From NCBI RefSeq assembly GCF_000003195.3, contig NC_012877.2:22346540-22410539 (forward strand): DNA of 64,000 nucleotides, written 5' to 3'. The stretch's first letter is position 1. Each line of letters starts with the position of its first letter. The position numbers were made by a program, and so were the translations under genes. Positions 44,943-56,172 of this stretch are shown here, one piece after another. The notes beneath the pieces were generated by a model that saw nothing but the letters and a program-made list of their open reading frames with translations, did no database searches and was not told the origin of the DNA. This DNA comes from Sorghum bicolor (Eukaryota; Streptophyta; Magnoliopsida; Poales; Poaceae).

Positions 44943-44947
44943 CTTGT
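44943..44947. repeat. Target site duplication of E4 (right)
   Basis: CTTGT; matches 36872-36876. Confidence 0.9.
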
Positions 44948-45880
44948 ACACATGGTTGGGTTTCTTGTCATCTTCAAAACTGGGAGGTTGTTCAACATAA
45001 ACCAACTCATTTATGTATCCATTGAGAAATGCACTCTCCACATCCATTTGATAGAGCTTGATGTTATGGGCACAAGCATAGGCTAATAATATTCTAATTG
45101 CTTCCAATCTTGCAACCGGTGCATAAGTTTCTCCAAAGTCAAGACCTTCAACTTGAGTGTAACCTTGTGCTACTAATTTTGCTTTGTTTCTCACAACTAC
45201 ACCATCTTGATCTTGCTTGTTTCTAAAGACCCACTTGGTACCAATCAAATTGTAGTTCTTTGGCCTCTCAATAAGCTCTCACACTTGATTTCTTGTGAAG
45301 TTGTTCAATTCTTCATGCATGGCATTTACCCTAACAGAATCCTTCAATGCATCTTCTATTTTCTTTGGTTCTTCAAATGAGACAAATGATTAGTGCTCAC
45401 AAAAAGATGCTAGTCTTGATCTTGTTTGTACACCACTTTTAATACCACCAATGACTTGATCTAACGGATGATCCCTTGCTATGCTTGTAGGTTGGAGTAT
45501 TGGGAGTTGATTGCTTCCACTTGCTTGATTTTGATTTTGATCATCATCATGAGATCCACTATTATTAGCTTGATTTGAATCAATTTGCACTTCTTTATTG
45601 ATCATGTGAATGTCACCATTATCATCATCTACTTGCCTCGGCCTTATGTCACCTACATCCATGTTCTTCATTGCATTTGCCAATTGATCTCTCACATCAT
45701 CAAGATTTTGAGCTTCACTTTGAGATCCCTCTTTTTCATCAAACTCAACATCATGGACTTCTTCCAATGTGCCACTTGCCAAGTTCCAAACTCTATATGC
45801 CTTGCTTATGGTACAATAGCCAAGAACCCTTCATCACATTTCTTTTCAGTCTTGCTTAATCTAGTGCCTATCTTGAGAAT
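44943..45880 (-). pseudogene. Sirevirus-like Copia: integrase C-terminal linker and RT N-terminal segment
   Basis: The minus strand encodes the usual entry to Copia RT: GTKWVFRNKQDQDG, LVAQGYTQVEGLDFGETYAPV, YQMDVESAFLNG. It ends at HVYKC where E4 interrupts. Upstream, 45782-45390 is a charged, polar linker typical between integrase and RT. Small breaks lie near 45280-45390 and 45785-45880. Confidence 0.88.
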
Positions 45881-46990
45881 TTAGCATTTGCAACCAAACA
45901 CTCTAAAATATGCAATGTTGGGCATTCTTCCATTTAATATCTCATATGGTGTCTTCCCAAGCTTCCCATGGCAATAGAGATGGTTGCTACAATAGCAAGC
46001 CGTGTTGATAGCTTCACTCCAAAATGAATGGCTAACATTGTATTCACTAAGCATTGATCTAGCCATATCAATCAAGGTCCTATTCTTCCTTTCAACTGCA
46101 CCAATGGATTGAGGAGTGTATGTTGGAGAGAACTGATGTTCAATGCCAAGATCATCACATAATTCCTCAATTCGTGTGTTCTTGAATTCACTACCTTTGT
46201 CATTTCTATTCTTCTTGATAGTGGTTTCAAACTCATTTTGCACCCTCTTGACAAAAGACTTGAATAGATCACAAACATCACTTTTGTCATAGAGGAAGAA
46301 CACCCAAGTGTATCTAGTGTAGTCATCTACTACCACAAATCCACACTTGTTGCCACCAATGCTAGTATATGTTGTTGTTGGCCCAAATAAATCCATGTGC
46401 AATAGCTCAAATGCCTTTGATGTGCTCATTTCAATTTTCTTAGGATGTGCATTTCCAACTTGCTTTCCAGCTTGACAAGCACTACATGGTTTATCCTTCT
46501 CAAAGGTGACATCCTTCAAGCCTCTAACTAAGTCATGCCTCAATAGTTTGTTCAATTGTTTCATTCCAACACGACCAAGCCTTCTATGCCACAACCAACC
46601 CAAACTTGATTTGCTAATTAGGCAAGATGTCAATTGTGTGTCACTATCATTGAAGTCAACCAAGTATAAGCTACCATGCCTAAATCCTTTGAATATCAAG
46701 TTTGATCCATCAACACTAACCACCTCAACATCATCACTACCAAAGATGCACTTGAAACCAAGGTCACAAAGTTGTGCAATTGACAAGAGATTGAAATCAA
46801 GGCTCTCAACTAGCAACACATTTGATATGCTCATGTCATTTGAGATAGCAATTTTAACAAGCCCCTTGACCTTGCCTTTCTTGTTGTTGCCGAAGGTGAT
46901 TGAATCAAAGCCACCATTTTGACTAGTATCAATTGATTTGAACATACAAGACTCTCCGGTCATATGTTGAGTGCACCCACTATCAAGCAC
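45881..46990 (-). pseudogene. Sirevirus-like Copia: protease remnant and integrase
   Basis: A 369-residue frame. It begins with the Copia protease active site LDSGCTQHMTG and the GAG-pre-integrase segment (LWHRRLGRVGMKQL). The integrase core follows, with HMDLFGP, a second acidic position in RNDKGSEF and QSIGAVERKNRTL containing the third. RNDKGSEF deviates from the usual SDNGxEF. It ends at VFGCKC. It belongs to the multiply interrupted Copia, so it is non-functional as a whole. Confidence 0.88.
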
Positions 46991-47033
46991 CCAATGCCTT
47001 CCTCCAACTTTGTAAATGACCTACAAGACAAGA

Positions 47034-49085
47034 TCAATTCCTTTTAGGTACCCAAACTTGATTGGGTCCTCCAAGGTTAGCAACTAAGCTCTTTGGTGCC
47101 CAAATGGCTTTCTTCTTTGAGCCCATCCATGGTGCACCAATGAACTTAGCATGAACACCTTTTGTATCATTGGTAAGCATGTAGAAAGAATTATGCTTAA
47201 TTGAGGATACAATAGCTTTGGATTTCTTGTTCATGCATTGTTGCTCTAAGTGACCAACTTGCGTGCAAGCTTTGCAATACCGGCCATTGTTCTTCACAAA
47301 ATGTGTCTTGTGAGGAGCAAAGGCAGCCTTGCCTTTCTTGGGGTTATAGCCTAATCCCTCTTTGTAGAGAGAAGCTCTTTGGCTACCCAAGCACATAAGC
47401 AAGCTGTCCTCACCACCATAAGCCTTGGCTAAGGTGTGATTGAGCTCTTTCACCTCCTTCTTGTGAATTTTCATTCTCAACTTTTAGTATGGTGTCACAT
47501 GTGAAACTATCACCACTAGATGAGGATGATGTAGATGTGCTACATGAAGGGTTAGTAGAAGCAATAACAATATGCTTACTTAAGATATCACATGTTAGAC
47601 CTATGTTGCAAGTTTTAGCTTTCTCCATTTTAGTAGGCTTATTTTCACATTTGTTAACTAAAGAGGAATGAGCTTCTTCAAGGTTAGTGTGAGCCTTTTG
47701 AAGCTTCTTATGGTCTTTCTTTAGACTCTCATAAGATGCTCTAAGCTCATCAAGTAGTTGCTCAAGGGTTTTCTTATCCTTAAGCAAGGCCTTGCACTCC
47801 TTTCTGGTTTCTTTATAGTGATGAGTGCAATCTTCTAGCATAGTGATTAGTTCATCTTTAGTTGGTTCGTCATCATCACTATCACTATCACTATCACTAG
47901 CATGATCACTCTCATCATCAGATGATACCTTAGTGGCCTTAGCCATGAAGCATGATGGAGTGTCGAAGATGGAGCTCTTTCCTTGAATTGCAATGCTAGC
48001 ATGCCCCTTCTTCTTGGTGCTCTCATCATCACTTGAGGAGTCATCACTATCCCAAGTTGCAACATGGGCATCACCCTTCTTCTTGTTTGAGCCTTCCTTC
48101 TTTTCTTGTTTCTTCTTTTGCTTCTTTCTTTCCTTCTTGATAGCATCTTCATCATCACTGTCATAAGGACACTTGGCGATGAGATGATCTTTGCTATGGC
48201 ATCTAAAGCACCTCATGGAATGGTCATTCTTCTTGGAGGAGCTCTTCTTCCTTCTTTCCCGATAGCCCTTCTTCTTCATAAACTTGCCAAATCTCTTGAA
48301 AAGAAGAGCCATCTCCTCATCTTTATCACTATCACAAGAGCTTGTTTCTTCTTCACTAGATGATTCTTACTTGGCATTGCCCTTGGATGTAGAGGCTTTG
48401 AATGCCACACTCTTCTTCTTCTCATCATCCTTCCTGTCACCATCCTTCTTCTTCTTCTTGATCAACTCATCCTTTTCATCATCTTCTCTATAGGCATCAT
48501 CGGTCATCAACTCTTGAAAGACTTGTTGGAGAGTTGATTCACTAAAAGTTGTCTTGACTAGCACGGTGATCAATGTGTCAAATCTCATGGGCAAGCTTCT
48601 CAACAACTTCATAGAGAATTCACTATCCTTCACTTCTTCCCCAAGTGCCTTGAGCTTATTCACAATGACTTGCAACCGGTGAAACATCTCCAGCACACTT
48701 TAATTTTCTTGCATCTTGAAGCTTGAGAACTTTTCTTGGAGGATGTATGCCTTGGAGGTCTTGGTTCCCTTGGTGCCCTCAAATGTTTCTTCTAGTTTTA
48801 CCCATGCATCATGAGCAATCTCAATGTTCTTGATTTGCTCAAAGGTCTTGTCATCAAGAGCTTCATGAGAGCACTAATGGCAATATCATTGCATTGTAGC
48901 TTCTTCTCTTCGACCGATGTTGGTGCAATCTCATTTGCAACCTCAAACTTTGTTTCGGTCACCTTCTAAACCTCTCTATTGATTGACTTAAGATGAGCAG
49001 TCATCTTGATCTTCCAATAAGCATAATTGGTGCCATCAAAGAAAGGTGGCTTCTTGGAGTTGTTGATATGCAAACTAAGAGCCAT
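47034..49085 (-). pseudogene. Sirevirus-like Copia: gag
   Basis: Starts MALSLHINNSKKPPFFDG at 49085, 44 bases from the primer site. It shows the Copia Gag region, a lysine-rich stretch, a zinc knuckle CFRCHSKDHLIAKC, acidic serine repeats, a coiled-coil stretch (LLDELRASYESLKKDHKKLQ) and a second knuckle CKACTQVGHLEQQC. A large Gag with coiled coil is characteristic of Sireviruses. It is broken by a stop after INREV, a frameshift near 48870, a stop near 48370 and a frameshift near 47470. Confidence 0.85.
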
Positions 49086-49128
49086 TTATTCATCGTAGGT
49101 TGCTAAGCCTCAAATAAACGGTGCCTCT

Positions 49129-49140
49129 GCTCCGATACCA
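49129..49140 (-). other. Copia primer binding site, initiator-Met type
   Basis: Minus strand TGGTATCGGAGC, one change from the standard TGGTATCAGAGC, two bases from the LTR start at 49143. Confidence 0.8.
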
Positions 49141-49142
49141 CT

Positions 49143-51019
49143 TGAAAGGTCCAAATGGCTAGAGGGGGGTGAATAGCCTATTTAAATTTTCTACAAACTT
49201 CAACTAGACAAGTTGATTAGTAAAACAAAAGGTGAAGCTATTCCAGCACTAGCACAACTAAGCTATGCAAGCCACCTACACAAGTCTAGCAACAAAGCTA
49301 AACACTAATTACAACAAGAAAGCACAACTAGAAGCTTGCTACACTCCTAAACAAGATAGCTAAGCTAAACAAGCTACACAACTTGTAAGGTTTGCACATA
49401 AGTAAAGGAGAGGGGAGTGATTGTTATACCAATGTTGTAGAGTAGAAATATAGCCAATCAATCAATCACAATTATAAGAGAATCCTCAGCAAGAGATGAC
49501 ACAAGATTTTTACCGAGGTTCACTTGCTTCCAGGGAAGCTAGTCCTCGTTGTAGCGATACACCCACTTGATGGATCATGAGCTAATTGGCAATTCAAAGC
49601 CAAACCCTCAGTTGGTGCCGCACATCCACTCACAAGATGGGGATCCTTTAAGCCACGAGCAATCCACTAGAGTAGCCAATTGCGATCTCCCGCGCGGAAG
49701 GCTCAAGAACCCCTCACAAATCACTTGGTGAGGCTCGAAACAATCTCCGATCACGAGCTCAACACCACCACTTCTCCAAGCCACCTAGGGCGTCGGGAAA
49801 CACCCAAGAGTAACAAGAAATCTGTAGCAAACTCAAGAATCAAGTGCCACTAAATGTAACTCTCAAAGCAATGCACTTAAATCTCACTCAATCTCAATAG
49901 GATTAGCAATCAAGCAAGGAGATGAGTGGAGGGAGTGTTCTCTAGCTCAATGTATGTCTCAAGTATTCAAATGTGCAAGAGTGAACCCCCAAAGCTGGCC
50001 ACCAACTATTTAAAAGCCCCGTCAAAGAAACTAGCCATTGGTTGTTTTCAATGGGCTGCAGTCGGGCACACCGGACGCATCTTAGTTCACACCGGACGCG
50101 TCCGGTATGAACCTAGACAGCGTCCAGTGCCCTTGATCGTACGAAAACTAGCCATTTCTGCTAAACGAGACACGACACCAGACTTTCTCTTTGGAACACA
50201 CCAGACGGTCTCAAGTGGTACCGGACAAAAACTCAGAGAGGATCGCAAAACGTCATAGCACCGGACACACAACTCGAACGCGTCTGGTATCACAACGGAC
50301 GCGTCCGGTATGCACCGGACTTAAACACGGAGAGCTCTACAGGGTGAGCTCACATCGGACGCTATCTCAGACACGTTCGGTGTCACACTGGACGCGTCCG
50401 GTGTAGCACCGGACTCAAACTCAGAGACTACTCCGAGAGAGCGTTTACACCAGACTCTCTACACCGGACTCAAAGAGGTTACTGTTCCTAAGTCCGGTGC
50501 CTTGTAGAAAACTACCAAAGGTAGATTTAGCAGTTAAACTTCATCCTATCCTTTTCCAACTTAAACCCTTGCTTCCAAGTGCCAACACAAAGGTGTCACA
50601 ACACTTGTGCTTGTGTGTTAGCTTTTCGCAAATATTTTATCAAGGATTCAAGTTGGCACTTTACTAGATCCTAATGCATATGCTCAGGATATGGACCTAG
50701 TAGCACTTGATTCAAGAGATGATCGTGATTTTCCCTCTTGATAGTCGGCTATCTATCCTAAACCCGGTCAATCACTTCTCTACTCATCTTAGACCGGCAA
50801 AAGTAAAACCTATGTTTATACCTTTGCCTTGACAACTTTGCTCCCCGTCTATCACCATGATCTTCACTTCATGCTTCATCCCTTTGTGATCATGTGGCCA
50901 CTTTTCCATGCCACCATGCACCTTCATCACATGTGTTGCTATGCCTAACTCAAATCACTTAAACACAAGGCATTAGCAACTTGGTGTCATTAATTACCAA
51001 AACCAAACTTGGGCTTTCA
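49143..51019 (-). repeat. 5' LTR of the Sirevirus-like Copia
   Basis: 1,877 bp. In element sense it starts TGAAAGCCCAAGTTTGG (51019) and ends GGACCTTTCA (49143), both familiar Sirevirus-type ends. It contains a cluster of CCGGAC and GTCCGG palindromes at about 50070-50470. The 3' LTR is not in the window. Confidence 0.85.
50070..50420. repeat. Cluster of CCGGAC/GTCCGG palindromes in the Copia LTR
   Basis: Multiple partly decayed copies of a palindrome like ACCGGACGCGTCCGGT (for example 50090-50106, 50294-50310 and 50387-50402) plus half-sites CACCGGAC. Such repeated palindromes are a known feature of Sirevirus regulatory regions. Confidence 0.7.
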
Positions 51020-51117
51020 ACCGATAGGCCAGGCTTCCTCCACTTCTATCTCCATCCTATACTCTCTCAATCTCTCTTGTTGATATAACCCTAATGAGAC
51101 ATATCCATTTGAGGGAC
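51020..51117. repeat. Short Athila-like LTR remnant
   Basis: About 98 bp resembling the E2/E4 LTR text that reads ACCGACAGGCCGGCCTCTCC and CTCTCCATCTCGC, but strongly diverged. It is the piece of older DNA next to the Copia end. No other content is seen. Confidence 0.35.
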
Positions 51118-54100
51118 TGTCACACCCTAGCTTTCAAAATAAGACCAGAGTCGTCATATGTGTGCCTAGAAAGTCCACACATACAACAAAAGAATAGAAA
51201 TATTAGAAACAATGTTATATATAGCGGAAAACATATTTATAATAACACTTACAACAATCAGAGTATGCGGAAACCATAGCTAAAACTTCTTAGGCTCCAT
51301 TCTTCTCACGGACGGTTGACTAGGGGCTCCGTACGCCAAGCACTTCTGATAAGCTTCTAGAAAACTCCATAGCGTCTCTGTCCTTCTTCTGAGCAACACT
51401 TTACTACAAACTAGGGTGTGGGGGAAATAGCAAGGGTGAGTTCATGTCGAACTCAACAAGTACAGGTAGAAAGTATAATGACATGCAAGGCTTAATCAAA
51501 GGAAAAGTTGTTTAACTACAGGTGAGCTTTTAAGTTGGTAAACTTTTGTTACAATTCTTTTCTCTAGACAACCTATTACTAAATATGAGTGAAGCATCCC
51601 AACCCTTAATTAGATGAAAGTAAATTAACAATATTATTAGTCACCATTATTGTAACAGAACCGTCCAATTTATAAGAATTCAAGTGAATTAGCGACCACG
51701 GAGGCAGTCAAGCCAATGGACTTGAACTCATATAAACCCGGTAGTCCGACGAAATCTCAAAAGACCTCGATTCAACCAACATACAACCAAAATCGTACAT
51801 GATCAAGCATCGCCATCACAGATTACATACATACATCGCATAACATAGTTTTACATCACATCAGAGTTTAAGCAGGGTTATTACAAACCAGTTTGGTAGC
51901 GGAAACAAAGTAGTTTTAAAGCATCACACACTCAGTTTAAATTACATGCCAGTTCCAGGGTTAAATCCAACAAAAGCACAACCGAAGATAAAGAAGGTGA
52001 TGACGCCCATGATCTATTCATCGTCCGCAGCCGGATGATGGCAGTTAGCACAGTAGCCATGATAAACGACATCATCTGCAACATGGGTAAATAAAGCCCT
52101 GAGTACGAGAAGGTACACAGCTAGACTTACCCGTCACAAACCAAAAATAAAGTGACACCAAAGAGTATGCAAGGCTGATCTTGTGGACTGGTTGACTCAC
52201 CTTTTTGCATAAAAAGCCTTTGTGGTAAGTAACCCATTTATAAATTTTCAGCAGCAGGTTCATTACTTAACAACTATCCACTAGATTAGCACCTGTTCTA
52301 AGCATACACTTGAATATTTAAGCATCACAATAATAACCATATCCGGATTATCACCTTGCTATCAACATTATCATCATAACCATTAAGTTTACTTAATGAA
52401 TTCTACGTTGCCGCTGCCCAAGTCAAGTTCTCACTATCTGGGAGAGACGGCGATTCGAATCGATTCCTATCCAGCTGGAGGGGTATTCCTAACACTCACC
52501 CAAGCATACTTCATGAGGGCAGCTCGGATCACCTTTAGCACAACTCCGGACCAATTCGCGGGTCCGTACGGCGCCGCACCCCCAGGGACCGCCAATCTGC
52601 CAGGGTCAGGACTCTAACCTGACACCTCGGTCTTACGCCATTGACTCCCCGCACATCCTTACTACCAACCGGGGTGTGCACTTTAACCAGATCGGGGTAT
52701 CCGGCCGGAGATGCACTAGTAGGCTTCGCGGTCGGAACGACTTATCCGGCCAACTAAGTGATAGGCATGCGTTCAACATGACACGGGGACGTACAGCGAT
52801 TCGGTCCTTAATCGACACAGATGGGGATAGATTCACACCCAAGACCTCCATGCCTTGTTGCTACACTATCGTCTTCCCGCCCGGTCTCAAGTTCATTATT
52901 AGCGCATGGTTATTTCCACGATAGCAAATATAGCCAACCGTGATCAGCATCCACCTATCTCTCGCAGGTGACAGGAAATCACCCGACTTCTACCGAGCTA
53001 AGCATGGCTAAGCATTATTTCGATCCTGGACCTACTTAGGTAAGGTATAAGGTGGACAAGGTAGTTAATCATGCAGCAAGGGTGTCATATCAATGCCTAA
53101 CACTTAGTGCAACAATACATAGACATAGTCAAATGATAGCTGGATATGATATCAAAAATAGTAGGAGGTTTATAATGCTCCGGGGCTTGCCTTCAACGTA
53201 GGTGGACGGGCGATGGTCGGGACACTCCGGCAAGTCCTCCTCCTCAGCTCCTTGAGGTGGCTCCCCTTGCTGACCTTCCGACTCCGGCAACTCGAACTCC
53301 AGAACGGTCACGCCCTTGGGTACACCTATGTATGCATGACAAGGAGATAAATATAGAGATTGCACATATGATGCATGATGTCATGATGAAGAGCCAAAGG
53401 ACATAAAACAAGGTATAACATGGGCATAAACTCCTAAAACTAAGTGAATCATAAGATAACAAGTAAGTGCATACTTCTTCTCTGGTAGAGAGGCTAACTA
53501 GACAAGTTAATCAACCTTAGCCATTCCTACTCAGTTACTGGTTTTGTAGACAGACCAACTTGTCACAAGTTTCAGCTATAACTTAAGCATCAGTTGGCCA
53601 AACTAAACAATTAGATACTTTCTGGAAAGCTTAGCAAATTGTCTACAATTCACTTTTATACATCCCAGAATGATTCCTAACCGAAATAAGCTAAAACATA
53701 CAAAGTTGGCTGGCTGTCCTGGAAAATCCAGAGAGCAAGCACTTTGCAGCAGCTACTTGTAACATTCATAACTTTTAAACTACTCCACCGAATGACATGA
53801 AACTTGGACACGAAGTATATAACCAAGTTAGCTACAAGTTTGTTGTAGACAAGTGTTCCAGAAAACATCTTTTTCAAATAGTTCTTAAGCAATTGCTATC
53901 AGCTACACAGAATTTCTCTAGGAAAGCTATAAATAGTAAAAATAATATTTTTACCCATATTAAGAATGTAACATTAGTTCAAACCAAATGCACCAGTGGA
54001 TGGAACATGTCTAAAAACACTAGAAAACATCATGGCAAGGTCTAAACTCATTTCTATCATCACTTTTTTCATTTATTTAATTATTAAGGTGATTTAATGA

Positions 54101-56147
54101 ACATGCATCCCAAGTGCTCCAAAAATTCTAAGAAAATTACAGCAAGCTACTTATGCTAGCACAAGATTACTGTAAAAGTTTCAGGGCACTTGTACATATA
54201 TCTTGTGAGATACAAAAATAACAAGCTAGCAAAGGCATGCAAGGCATAAATGTGAAACCCTATCAAAAACTGTCAAACAACAGATTTCAGATTTTTCCTA
54301 GCTTTGTTTACACATGAGTACAACACTCAGCAAGGTTCACCACAAAAGGAGTTATAACTTATTTATTAAAAATACCACAAGAAACTCCTATTTAAGCAAG
54401 AAATATTTATAACTTCACAATCAGGCCTCCAAAAATTATAATAAATTTATCAAAGCCTGATCATGTCATGAGTAACAACACCCTAAATTTGCAAGGCCAC
54501 CAGATCAACAGATCTCAAAATATAATTGCCTCCTATATAATCAAGATTAAATTATATATATTTATTTCTGCAAAAACATGGCATGTTTCATATTTTTAAT
54601 AAAAACTAGACTTATTCAGGAACCTAGCAAAATTGGAATCACACCATTTGGATCTGTAAAACACAAGATATGAATTTTACAAAAACAGCAAAGGATCTGC
54701 TACACAGTGACCAGAGATGTGAGAGGGAGAGACTGACAGGTGGGATCCGGTGACACACGAGACCCGCGTGACAGAGAGACAGAGACAGGGGAGACGCTCG
54801 TCACCGGCGAAACTCGACGACGGCGAGGTCTCGGTCGGATCCAAGGGCACCTACGTGTTCCTCTCCTCAAGGCGACTCTGTTGACCTACTTCACTTGCGC
54901 TCTACTGGACCCTAGGGTGCTCGCCGTCGGGAATGGCGGCTCGACGGCGCTGCGGGCGATACGCCGGCGTGCACGGCCGATGCCGTCCCGGCGGAGGTTC
55001 ACGCCGAGCATCAGTGAGCTAAGGGAAAGCGATAGGGACAAGAATGGAGGGAAATGGTGGAGCAGAGAGGCCTGGCCACGTCGCCGGTGAGCTCGGGCGG
55101 AACTCCGGCGAGGGAGAACGGCTTGGAGCTCGGCAAAGCCGCCTCACCCGTGCTCGACAGTGGCTAGGGAGGTGACGCCAAGGTAGAGGAAGCTCTGGCG
55201 ATGCTTTTGGCGGGCTGGCTTGGCCGGAGGCGCGGTGGAGCAGCCGGGAAAACTCGCCGAAGCGCGGCGGAGCTCGCCGAGGACGAAAGCGAACGCAATG
55301 GGAGGCTCTGGTGGAGTGGATGTCACGTCTGAGGCTCCGGGTGGCTCCGTGGCGGCTTGAGGGCGTCGTCCAAGCTGACAGGCAGGACCGTCGACGGCGT
55401 ACGGTCGCCACCTGGCCGGACACGCGGCGGCGGACGGCGTCTGTCCAAAACTGAATCGATGATTCAGTCACCGGCGTCAGTGACTGAAACCCGAAGTTCA
55501 ACGACGTTTTACTCTCAGCTCAAACGATGGTTTTGGCTTGAATTTGATCCTTTCGACAGAGCTACACGAGTTCTACAAGTTTGCTTACAAGATCAAAGCC
55601 TAACTTGTTCTGGATTTCAATCTACAAGGCTCCCACAACCCTACCTCGAAACTGTGTGATTCAAGACTTAGCCAAATTCGGCTAAGTGTGAAATCTGCCC
55701 TGATTTTTGGCTTGTGGGCAGAATTTAAATTGATTCCAAGCATTTTCATGAAAAGTCATCAATATAACTTTTGTAGCTTATGAAATTTACGACAACTTTG
55801 TTTCAGGTGTCATTTACATGCAAGGTTTCTAGCATCAGTTTCATAAAACATCTTTGAAAAGAGGTCTAGGGGGTCAAATGGGTCAATCTAGGGTTAACCA
55901 TGACTTAGGGGCATTTTTGGCCAAAACCTCCAATATGAACTTTGTTCAAAATATTGTTCTAAACATGATTAAAGTATTTTGGAAGACAATGTACACTTGT
56001 AAGCATTGGTCCTCTACTAGAATCACTCAATTCAAGCCACATAGGATGACATGTGATCATGATGTATGCCTATGAACGAGCATGATGATGCTTATGTTGA
56101 TGCAATGCTCATGGTTAACATGCAAGCTAACACTAGGAGTGTTACAA
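51118..56147 (-). repeat. LTR-A: long LTR-like block, possibly a solo LTR
   Basis: Begins TGTCACACCCTAG and ends CTAGGAGTGTTACA, an imperfect inverted pair of the type found at LTR ends of several grass Gypsy families; the direction suggested is minus. About 5.0 kb, mostly AT-rich, with a GC-rich island at about 54720-55480. No coding domain was recognised; the frames in the island are low-complexity. No matching target duplication was found (GGGAC left, ATTAT right), so the boundaries are tentative. Confidence 0.4.
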
Positions 56148-56172
56148 TTATAATAATAATTATTATTAAGAT
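56148..56172. repeat. ATA/TTA microsatellite-like palindrome
   Basis: ATTATAATAATAATTATTAT, an AT-only inverted repeat at the junction of two repeat blocks. Confidence 0.6.

Noticed and set aside
55019..55501. 160-residue minus-strand frame in LTR-A
   Set aside because: Serine/arginine/proline-rich shadow of a GC-rich stretch inside an LTR-like block, with no domain motifs.
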